NCBI RefSeq assembly: GCF_964204645.1
Contig: NC_134026.1
Location: forward strand, 26,678,650 to 26,742,649
Length of the DNA: 64,000 nt
Direction: 5' to 3'
DNA from: Tubulanus polymorphus
Taxonomy: Eukaryota; Nemertea; Palaeonemertea; Tubulaniformes; Tubulanidae
A model generated the notes under the pieces. It did no database searches. It was not told the DNA's origin and was given only the letters and a program-made list of their open reading frames with translations. This document shows, piece by piece, positions 1 to 10,000 of this stretch (the first letter of the stretch is position 1; every line of letters begins with the position of its first letter). Both the position numbers and the translations under genes were made by a program.

Positions 1-244
1 AAATGTATGGAAATATCATTCAAAATTTAGGACGGATTCATAGTATCATAGTTTATGAGAATTGGGCGCCACAGTTAAGTCCGTATTGTCCATTCATGGA
101 AACATCCCGGAAAATATGCGCGATTGTTTTAGTTCTCAGAAATTCCGCTATCGTTATTCATAGGGGCAGCACTGAACGGCTGAGATCTAGCCGAGCCTCT
201 CTTTTTTACTGTGGCATGCGAGGAATACAGATCTGATTTTATTC

Positions 245-300
245 CATCTTCACCCGTCAAGGGATTCGAACCCACTACGCTAAAGCTGTTCCCCGAACCC
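245..300 (-). repeat. tRNA-like B-box fragment
   Basis: On the minus strand, about 256-275 reads as a GGGTTCGAATCCC-type T-arm (internal B box of a Pol III promoter). No full cloverleaf and no acceptor stem can be built around it, so it looks like a remnant of a tRNA-derived SINE rather than a tRNA gene. Confidence 0.45.
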
Positions 301-304
301 CCAT

Positions 305-637
305 CCTCCCCCGGCAGGGATTCGAACCTGATGGCATCGAGATTGCCACGGCACGAAACCCTGCCATAATCGACCGTGTGCGCAGATACATGCGCAGTTC
401 AGATAATGTGATTTTTAGCCAATCAGAAATCCCGTTTTATTTTAGCCCAGGTTTTCCCATTTATAGTTCTTCCTTGAAATTTGCCTCAACGATTATACAA
501 CGAGCAATCTGATTGGTGCCGCCAGTTTTCGTTCGGAAAGCTGCGCATGTACCTGCGCACCCGGTCTACTGATGCAGGGTTTCGTGCCGTGGCTGAGTGT
601 AGCGATGCCATCAGGTTCGAGTCCCTGCAGAGGGAGG
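305..637. repeat. Fold-back element with tRNA-like arms
   Basis: The arm at 305-397 is the inverse complement of 541-637, with most bases matching over about 93 nt. Both arms contain a B-box-like GGTTCGARTCC and the shared stretch GGGTTTCGTGCCGTGGC. The right arm also has an A-box-like TGGCTGAGTG. The spacer holds a further inverted pair (CCAATCAGA at 419-427 and TCTGATTGG at 508-516), so pairing continues inward. It reads as two copies of a tRNA-derived SINE head to head, or a fold-back MITE. A real tRNA is unlikely because A and B boxes are only about 25 nt apart. Confidence 0.7.
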
Positions 638-1003
638 ATGCGACCCCTTGACCTCACGAGTCGTTGGAGTCGTTACTAGCCGACCAGAATCCGGTCGTAC
701 CAATCACAGCACTTGTAACAAACCGTCAGTAGACTTCTGTTGGTTTTCCCGTTAAATTGACCGATCAGCAAACGTTTTACCGAACAAGGAAGTATTTCGC
801 AAATCGATATATGACGTCACGCGCAACAGCGGGCTCGGGAGTGATACCGGACCCCTGGCAAGCGAGGATGATTTTATTCACCATTCAACACAAGTTGTTT
901 AGAATCAATAATTGTATCAATTTTAAAGCACTAGAATGCTACACACCTTGAGAGAACCTTTTAGATCAATCAAACACAATAAATGATGCATGTTTTACTT
1001 GGA

Positions 1004-1013
1004 TTTATTTATT
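1004..1013 (-). terminator. Poly(A) signal of the UBASH3-like gene, distal isoform
   Basis: Two overlapping AATAAA hexamers on the minus strand lie about 0.99 kb past the distal stop codon at 1999. A further AATAAA sits at 1147-1152. Either would end the long isoform with a 3' UTR of about 0.85-1.0 kb. The region 1014-1998 is AT-rich 3' UTR with no other feature seen. Confidence 0.5.
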
Positions 1014-1998
1014 CATGTTTAATAACTAAAATAAGGTAAAAATTTCTTGTTAGAAGCAAAAATAGTTATAACAGCAGATAATTAATTGTACAACAGCATT
1101 AAATCTAACTTTCATACTCTATTCACATAATTATAAAGATTGGTTTTTTATTAATCCTATAATAACTATAATAATTTGATTCATCTCTGATTTCTAGCAC
1201 ATTATTATCTGGCATTCATTAGATTAATGTAACAAACTTTTTGTTCAAAGATCTAACAATGTATTTCTTGACAGTGAATCTAAAGATCAATTAATCACAA
1301 GACATTATGCTTCCAAATTGAGAAATAAAAGCAAAATATTCTAGAATTTAAATTTAAAAAACAAATTGCAGTTATCATTAGCACCAGGTTTAACAAAAAT
1401 GAAACAGCTTTCTGGTTAAACTCTTTATCGATTTAGAAAAATATAAATAAAATCTAACAAAACGTTTATCAACTTGTGAGCAGCATTCAATTAATACAAT
1501 TCAAACATCTTATGAGATTCAGCTTTAGATAGAAAATTAATATAAATATAATACAATTTTATCCGAGTAAAGCAGATGAAGCTTCTTCTTCTAGCCACGA
1601 GACATTACCTCCTTTTTGATTTTTAAGAGTCCATTCACTAAGTTAACAGTTTCTAGATACTCATATGCGTCTTTAACAAACAAAAATTTACCAACGTAGA
1701 TTTTTCAGCATCGTAAAATAACAAGAAACAAAATCACTTGAATAATTAAACTAATTGGATCATGTTCATCGCAAATTCACCAAGAGCATGATAACCAAAC
1801 GCAAAATATATGGGTTCTAATTCCACATAGAACTGTGCTTTAAGTACCGATTATTCTTTATAGATGTCATAGATTTTTTGATAGAGCATCAGCAGGCGAT
1901 CTGTGTCCCTAATGATTGTTTCTATCACATCATGTATGATGATAAAACGTAGACTAGATTTAACAATATAATAAATTTGAGCAGTTGATACAGAGATG

Positions 1999-2240
1999 TC
2001 AAGACAACAAAACTCTCCAGTCATAATGTCTGTTGATACCGTTAGCAAATCCTGCAGAAGGCGGCTCATTAATAAGCCATTTTTTACATGATTTATCCTC
2101 TTTGATAACTGCCATAGCAGTGTAAGGTATGCGTTTATTGATGCTTTGGAATTTTTCCTTTGGTCTAGGCGGCTTCCCTAACAATTGCCTTGTACATGTT
2201 TCCACAGTGCCTGCATGACCAATGAACAAAATGGTGCCAT
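1999..2240 (-). CDS. UBASH3: UBASH3 alternative last exon A (distal)
   Basis: Second copy of the terminal exon. It starts after a TAG acceptor with the same phase as the proximal copy (two bases completing a split codon) and ends in its own stop. It encodes [10 protein letters not shown] (His527), KPPRP, RIPYTAM and a C-terminal YDWRVLLS. It shows roughly 45 percent identity to exon B by eye, so the duplication is old and both copies look constrained. Followed by about 1 kb of 3' UTR with AATAAA hexamers. Confidence 0.85.
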
Positions 2241-5200
2241 CTACAAAAACACAGAATATGATGAAACACAATGTCAATCACAAAAAATTTACAATTACTG
2301 CTTACAAATGAAAAGCTTTTATGCTTATCTCATAAAAAGAGAATTTCATCTTTATAATTACATGTCATTTATCTAAATTATTGCAACAAGCAGTACAATA
2401 ATCAAGATATAACTTCGACCTATCTAAGAAAAATTTGTAAAATAAATCATTAGACTTTCAACACTTCTGCAACAGTATATAATATATACAAAATATTTTT
2501 GTATTATGATGTATATAATATAAATTCCTGGTAAGTCTTAAAATTTCTGACTAAAACAACAACTGCCAATCATAGTAGGCATTAAAACTATTTTGGAAAC
2601 AAGGAATAGGTGGCTGCACCAGATCCCAGTGTGATAAATCTTCAGTTTCCTTTATCGTTGCCATGGAACAATAAGGAATGTGCATTAAGAGTTTTTGAAA
2701 ATGACTGCTTGGTCGCGGAGGTTTGTTGAGTATTTGTCTAGAGCAGACGTCTAATGTTGCTGCGTGTCCGACCAGTAACACATTTCCACCTACCATAAAA
2801 ACATGCATCATTTATAGATTCTCACGTTAATCATTTAAATTTACTTGTTCAGCCATTGACTAAGTAGATACCAGAGAAATAACTTAATATAAAGAAAGGA
2901 AACTAAAACTGATAGGAAATGAAAGATCTTTGGAGTGAATACTCACTATTTTTATGATATTTTTCCAAAATGAGTTCAGTGGTTAGATGACAGCGGTTGT
3001 AGTACATTTCAATATTTTCATAAATGTCGAATTGGGAATCATCCCACACCGGCTCGTACGAACGATTCACCTTGAAACCGTTATCCATTAATTCATCAAG
3101 TGTGAGAAACTCTGGTATTGTTGGTTTATACCAGCCTAACCATTCAAACAAACCGGGCTCAACTCTAAGCGGGAGATCAGTTGCGCCATAACCTGAAATG
3201 TAGAGTCAATTAAACTTCATGAGCAACAACTATTAACCCAGGGACAATAAAATTCACTGGGTACTGCTCTTGACTAATAACTGCCAGTCTCAGTTACTCA
3301 CCTTCTAGAAATTTAGCAGATGTTTCAATGCAGCGTAATGAAGGAGAAGTGTAAATACAGTCGATCTTGATACCGATGTGTTTCATGTATTCACCTGTAT
3401 TCAATGCCTGGAATTTACCGAGTTCAGTTAATGGGCAATCTCGACTGAAATTAGCAGCTCCTCCGTGACGTTTCGGAAGTGTCTTAGGAAGATTTAAGTT
3501 TGTTCGTACGTATTTCCCTGGTAAACAATAATAACCAGATAGATGAATTACACAATACTGGTTCAAAATTATGAAATGTTAAATAGCGTGTATCAAGATT
3601 TACCATTTCGATCGAAACTCCAGTTCATCCAGTTACTGAACGTAAAATCAACTCTTTCACCATGACGCATTATATACACTGTTCTCGGTTTCCTTTTGCC
3701 TTTATCCACCTATACTCATAAATAGGATACAAATCAATGTTTAAAACTTCAATATTAATCAACACATGGCTGAATAATCTACCTGAGAATATATAGGAGT
3801 ATTATCACAGTTTGAAGCACTTGATCCGCCTATTAAAGGAATTGATCTGAAAAAAAGTGAATAATAGATTTGTGAAAATAGAAAAAGAATTACCAGGTAT
3901 CAGTTGGAAATGAAAATAAGCCACTCACTTATGTAGAATCCAGGTGTCAGTTTCTGGAGCTCTTACTGTGTAAGGAAGTGGGAATTTTGCAGTGACACCA
4001 GTTCGCCAAGACGTGCCTATACGCCAGTCACCCATCGGAGTCGCATCTTCTGATACAAATATATAGTCATTTGGTTCTAAATCTAATTCTCCGGGGCATC
4101 TTGAAGTGTGCTGTGTTGTAACTTTGTACGTCTGAAATGACAGAATCAACAAAACTTAAGTACATTGAGACAGCTACTAGTACTGAAGCTACATTTAACA
4201 AAAAGCGCAAATGCCTTACATTACAATTTTTACTTCTAGCATCCCGGGAATATAGTCTGAGATCCCATCTGACATCCCCTGCAAGGTCAATTTGTTTGGC
4301 CATAGTTGTTAATTTTGTTACATCAGCTTTCTGGTCCGACAAAAACTTGTATGCTAATGACAAATGATGCTCTTTCTTGTACACTGGCACAGCTATTCCT
4401 GCCATGAGAAAGTAGAAAATTAGATCTAATTCAAAATTGCTAGCGGCAAAAGAAAATGTAATTACAAGAAGAAACTGACCATGTTTTCTGGCTTGTTCTG
4501 AAAACGTCATAATAAGCTCTTTCGCAAAAGGCACAGTTTCCTCATTCATAAATAAACCAATGAAATTGTCCGAATTGAAGAAGTCCAATTTCAAAACTTT
4601 CGGGATGTTTTTCACTGTTTTGCAAGTATCTTCCATTGCTGAACACAAAAGTTCTATTGCATCATCTTTTACCTAAGAATGCAAACCATGTTCTTGTATC
4701 ATACATCTATAATAACATTTTGAAGATAAAATCGATTATGAATGAAAAAATTAATTGCCTCAAAAAAGGTGGTCATAGTCATATGAGGAAAGTAATTTCG
4801 AGCTTGATTCCAACCGCATTCTTTAAAAGAATTCAACCAAAACTGATCCAATTGATGCTGTAATTCTCCAACCGGACAAAGATATAATATATACTCTCTG
4901 CAAGATTCTAAATCCAGAGTCGGGTCATTCACATGTGAAAGTAGCCTAAAAATCAAGTTATTCAGTGTTGTTAGTTGAATCTCTCGCTGAAAAACCTGTA
5001 ATATCGTAGACTTTGATTTGCAGAGAAAAACTTTATTCATATTGTCACCTCTTCACAGTTGCATGTGAAGCTAAATTAGTTACCAAGTCATCTAACCTAA
5101 CCAGTCTAAAGTAGTTCAACCTCATTTACACTTACCAGTCTGTTGCTACTTGAACTCCTTTATCGGCTGTGGAGGTTATAGCTTTCTGACTGAAAAAGAA

Positions 5201-5879
5201 GAATACAATTTTGTTTCGGTACATGTTGGTATGATATAGCTCTTTCAGTAGCTCATTTGGTACACCGAGGAAGTACCGTAAAAGCGCAGTCATGACACAG
5301 TTGTCAGTCCAAGACAAGACTTGATCTGGAGGAGGACAGCGGGATTGGAAAACCCCAACAAGGCAAACACGAAATCCATGTCACGTACAGAAAACGAATC
5401 GAATGAAATTGTACCTAAACCTTCACTATCTTCTCACTTTACTCAGACTACGGTTCGTACTAAACAGTATACTACCACTGACTAAAATCAATGGAACTTG
5501 AATTTGAAAGCAATCCCAAAAACGGGTCCTCCTTATCATCATCGAGATGACGTAATTTACGGAGATGACATGAAATATAACATATTTATTTATTCCTTAT
5601 CAATTTTAACACTTGAAATCATATTATATCATTAATAAATGCCTGCTCTGCTGGGGTCATATTTTACATATTTTGTCGGATCAAGGCAATATCAAAATCG
5701 CCCAAAAATTTTGGGTGAATATCTTTTGAGTATGGATTAGGACCTATATTATGGAAATAAAAAAGTACTAACGCTCGATTCCTGGCAAATCCCATCTGTA
5801 ACAGCAACTCAAACGAGCTCTTTTTACCAGAGTTAGGTAGCTTTACAACAGCAGCATCCTGCTTCCAAGATAACGCCAT
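1999..5879 (-). CDS. UBASH3: UBASH3/TULA-like: UBA, 2H, SH3, histidine phosphatase
   Basis: Family proteins (UBASH3A/B, TULA, Sts) bind ubiquitin and dephosphorylate tyrosine kinases in the cytoplasm. Predicted exons, 5' to 3': 5879-5773, 5189-5136, 4945-4759, 4672-4480, 4398-4220, 4131-3929, 3846-3783, 3709-3604, 3517-3302, 3192-2947, then either 2789-2551 or 2240-1999. The frame stays open at 597 or 598 aa, normal for the family. Visible: UBA (about 22-62, with LLQMGF); a 2H-phosphodiesterase-like module with two H-x-[TS] motifs (His108 and His192); SH3 (about 241-308); histidine-phosphatase domain with RHG at 344-346, the SPSLRC arginine, the VEPGLFEW glutamate, and a second histidine at 527 in the last exon. 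Intron 3 needs a GC donor. Head to head with VPS53. The vertebrate A/B split cannot be assigned. Confidence 0.93.
2551..2789 (-). CDS. UBASH3: UBASH3 alternative last exon B (proximal)
   Basis: Proximal terminal exon, closest to exon 10 (2947-3192). It encodes [10 protein letters not shown] (His527), KPPRP, HIPYCSM and the C-terminal YYDWQLLF, then a stop. The acceptor is TAG at 2790-2792 and the phase equals that of exon A. No canonical AATAAA is seen on the minus strand between 2242 and 2550, so how this isoform is polyadenylated is unclear. The 310 bp between the two copies is AT-rich and otherwise empty. Confidence 0.88.
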
Positions 5880-5884
5880 TTTTT
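5872..5884 (-). promoter_or_regulatory. TISU/YY1-like start context of UBASH3
   Basis: The start codon lies in AAAAATGGCGTT on the minus strand. This resembles the TISU/YY1 consensus (SAASATGGCGGC) found at starts of short-leader housekeeping mRNAs. It supports the choice of this ATG; the following residues lead straight into the UBA domain. Confidence 0.4.
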
Positions 5885-5928
5885 ACACTCCGCTAAACTG
5901 AGTAATCGGATTATAATCCGCGTTTTAC

Positions 5929-6931
5929 TATGGAAGCCCTGAGACGACATTGCCAGTTGCTAGTTGCCAGTTGCCAAATGCTTCTTGTTTGCTAGCTTTG
6001 GTTGCTTGCTTGAGTACGTATTCTGTCTTCGAAAAGATAGGCTCAAATCAATTTTTTCCCTTACCAATCCATAAACAAACATTTACATGTTAACGCCATT
6101 AAAATACTTTGGACAAAACAGATACTATTTTAAGACTGAAAACAAGAAAGGAAATTCTATGGACTTTCCTAGATTTACATGGATACCGGTTAATCCACTA
6201 TCAAAATTAAAGAAAGAAATTTGAGTTTCTCAAATTATGAGTGGTAAGCGCAATGAAGTTGTTGGCAGAATTTCCAGAGGATCCACACGCTGCAAGTAAT
6301 CTAAAAACCTAATATGTCTCCACTCAATTGAATAAGAATTTTTATGAATTAAAATATGTCTATTGACGGGGTTTTTGACCCCAGTATCCGCAAGTACATA
6401 AATACCTGTCATTTAGGTATAATTGTTGTTGTGGGATAAAACGACATGTTCATGTCAATTGAACCATTACATGAGTGAAACTCTCGTTTACGCCTATGGT
6501 GGTTGGACTAGTTGTTTTTTTAAGTCCACGTGTTTGAGGAGCTTACATTATAATTCCTCGAGCACTCCTGGCATTTTCTTAATTGTTGTATGAGAATAAA
6601 TATGATTGATTTTAAAATTTGTCATTCGGTTAGTTAAGTTCAACATAGCAAATCCTGGATTGAGGCCTATCGTTTAAGAAAAACAGATTTAATGAAGAAA
6701 TTAAATCGATTTAAGAGTAAAAAACCTTTTTATGAAACTCCTGTGTTTTATTCTTGCAATATACTTCTTTTTTTTAACCGAAAAAATAATCCCATCACCA
6801 ACTGGTCTGCCGACAAGCTTAGATGCGATTATATCAACAGCACACCATACGTTCCGACACTGCACATTGACGCTTTACTCGCAACTGGCAACTACTAAAG
6901 CAACTGGCAAAGTCATCTCAGGGCTTCCATA
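5929..6931. mobile_element. 999-bp TIR element (MITE-like) with TA flanks
   Basis: The ends are inverted repeats. The left end (5931 rightward) and the reverse complement of the right end (6929 leftward) both start TGGAAGCCCTGAGA. They match at 28 of the first 30 bases, then share TAGTTGCCAGTTGC after a 5-nt gap. Each end is bordered by TA (5929-5930 and 6930-6931), as expected for a TA target-site duplication of Tc1/mariner-type elements. No transposase frame is present, so it is non-autonomous. It occupies nearly all of the 1,136 bp between the UBASH3 and VPS53 start codons. Confidence 0.72.
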
Positions 6932-7010
6932 TTTTACAGTATGTGGCCGTGTTTTAGTCCCGAACGCGTTTTACGAAATGTACCGTATTGTGGCGCCCTC
7001 TAAATCTCAT

Positions 7011-7024
7011 CCAAAATGGCTTCC
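7011..7024 (+). promoter_or_regulatory. TISU/YY1-like start context of VPS53
   Basis: The VPS53 ATG (7016) lies in CCAAAATGGCTTCC, close to the AAnATGGC core of TISU/YY1 sites. It is 87 bp right of the TIR element, so the leader is probably short or lies partly inside that element. Confidence 0.4.
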
Positions 7025-10000
7025 ATCGAAGATGATGATGTACTAGACGATGAACATTTAAACTCTATACTGCAGTTTCCCGAGGATGTACAAGCTGCTA
7101 TTGATGAGGTATGTATAACTTATACAAGGGATATTTGTCATTGTTTTATACATTAATTCGATGAAAGTAATGCGTTGAAATTCGAGGGAAAGTCTTGATC
7201 TATTTTACTTCCGGGTTTGGTTTTCCCACCAACCAGTCGAGTCACTCACACTAGTCACTAGTACACTACTGCTGAGCTGAGTGGAGGAGGGAGCCAGGAA
7301 AGGCTACCTGCCTTTAGTAAGTAAGGACAGTAGATTCCAATTAGTCTACTTAGGGTTAATCTGGCTCAAACTATCCCTAGCTCAGGAGATGTAGCATGAT
7401 AAGCGGCAGCCTACTAGTACTATTGTTTTTATTGCTAATCAATTTTTAGGAAACAAACAGTGACAAGTGTAATTATCTTACTGCTGACAGTTACAATACA
7501 ACAGTCAAATGAGCTAGATTTAGGATTTACCAGTAGACTCAGCATTGAACTGTTTGAATAAATTAATCATGTTATTTTCTATATCAACTAGGTTTTACCC
7601 AGTAATGATCCACTAGACAAGCCAGATTTTAACCCTGTGGAATATATCAATACATTGTTCCCTACTGAACAATCACTGGCTAATATTGATGAAGTGGTTG
7701 GACGTATTCGTCTGAAAATAAGGTACTTACTCAACTTAACAATAAGGAACTAACTCAAACATTCCAGAAAATCGTTGATCTAAATATACAGATATTGGCA
7801 TCCAACATAGTATGTAATTGTCTTCATTTATTGTTATTAGACGTCTAGATGATGACATAAGGACAGTAGTGAGAGGTCAGACAAATGTCAGTGAAGATGG
7901 AAAACAAGCTCTGGAAGAGGCTCAAAAAGCGATTATACAGCTATTTTCACGGATTAAAGATATCAAAGACAAGGCGGAAAAATCAGAGGATATGGTAATT
8001 CGAATTTGTTTGTTGAATGTGAAAAAAGTGAAAAATTATAATAGATTAGCGACAGTATTTATCTATCCATTCATTAGGTGAAAGAAATCACGCGTGACAT
8101 TAAACAGTTGGATTTAGCGAAGCGTCATCTGACCACCTCTATAACGACGCTCAATCATTTACATATGCTTGTGAGTGGAGTTGATTCTTTACAGTAAGTT
8201 TTGGTTGTCTTTTCACTGTTATGTTTGTTTGTATTAAAAATCTTTGAAATAAATTTTGAATTTATTTCCATTTATTTTGCAGAGCTCTAACAAGGAGAAG
8301 GCAGTATGGCGAAATAGCTCCCCTTTTAGAAGGCGTCCTCAATGTATTGGATCAGTTTCAAAAGTATATGGGGATTCCTCAGATTAAAGAGCTAGCGGAC
8401 AAGGTCAAAGAAATACAAACAGAGCTTGGCACTCAAATACTTGCTGATTTTGAGGAATCATTCCAGGGTCCTAACTCAAAGGTGTGTTTTTATCTATGGA
8501 TATTGATTATTTGATTCTATGGTCTTCATTTTGTTTGTCATTATATCTATGATGATGTATCTGAATTATAGTATGGGCCAACAAATCAAGCTTTATTATC
8601 GGATGCTTGTCTGGTAGTGAATGTACTTGATCCTCGTGTGAAGAGAGATTTACTCAGTTGGTATATTCGTCTTCAACTATCTGAATATTTGGTGCTTTTT
8701 GGTGAAAACCAAGATGTAAGTTTAAGTAGTGTTTTCTATGCTTCCCCTGCTTAACTTGATATAGAGAAACACACCTTAATGAAGAAGTTTATTTTCAGGT
8801 TGCTTGGCTGGATAAGATTGACAGACGTTATGCTTGGATTAAGCGCCAGTTAGTTGAATTTGAGGAGAAATTTGGGAAGATGTTTCCAAACGACTGGGAG
8901 CTTAGTGAACGGATATGTATTGAATTTTGTAACATTACAAAGTAAGTTTGATTGCTATCCTTTTAATTATCTAATATCACGATTTATTGATTGTTTTTAT
9001 AAGTGTAAAAATTACGGAATGTATGGATTTTTTTTCAGGAAAGAGTTATCTAAAGTAATGGCTATGCGAGTTAATGAAATGGATGTAAAATTATTGTTAT
9101 TTGCCATTCAAAGAACAACTGCTTTTGAAGCTCTGCTTGCTAAGAGATTCACAGGAATAACACTTGTTGGCAAAGAAAAGGTATGATGCTATGAATACAT
9201 AATTATTATATCTATGATTTTCTTTCTAATTTTTCTTTCAAGCCTGTAATATTTTTCTCTTTCGCCACGTTCTTATAACAGCGATGGTTTCATATTTCAG
9301 GCTTTATCACCTGTCTCCTCTGCAGCTACAACTCCCACTGCCAGCACAAATCCATTCGGTGAACCTGATGAACCTTCAACAAATCCATTTGAAAATGAAA
9401 TTGAACCTGAACCTGAAACAGAACCTAAAGTAATCTTACTTATGATTCAATCCCTCCTCCATTATCCGATCATTGAGCAATTTCAATTCTAGAAATCATA
9501 TATTATAATCACAATCCTGTTTATTCTTGAATTGACTGATCATTTCATCTATTGACAGAGCCAAGCATTGAAACTGACCCCTGCAAATCCATTTGTTGGA
9601 ATTATATCTCGATGTTTTGAACCCCATCTCAACATCTACATTCTTTCACAAGATAGGTAAGTCTATATATACAAATTCATCCTTTCCTTGTAGGATACAG
9701 TACTTACCGTAGGAAAAAAATTTATGATAAGTGTTTTTTTTAAAGGAATCTCAATGACCTGATCGATCGATTTGTCGAGGATTTCCGGCGTCAAGGAATC
9801 CCTAAAGTTCAGACTGATGAAAGCAGTAATATTCTGCCAAGTTGTGCTGATTTATTTGTATATTACAAAAAGTGTATGGTACAGTGTTCACAGCTGAGTA
9901 CTGGACAGCCAATGTTAGAACTTACGAGAACATTCCAAAAATATCTGAAAGAATTTGCCATTCGACTTCTCTTGAACAATCTCCCAATCAAAAAGTATGT

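Larger units (their letters stand above)
1..984. other. Gene-free left edge with tRNA-like repeats
   Basis: No coding region is recognised here; the open frames present (for example 3-236 on the + strand) resemble no family I know. The stretch holds tRNA-like B-box fragments and a fold-back element, listed separately. The 3' end of the UBASH3-like gene on the minus strand should fall close to position 985. Confidence 0.6.

Noticed and set aside
256-626. tRNA genes suggested by GGTTCGAATCC boxes
   Set aside because: No acceptor stem or anticodon arm can be formed and A-to-B box spacing is too short; kept as repeats.
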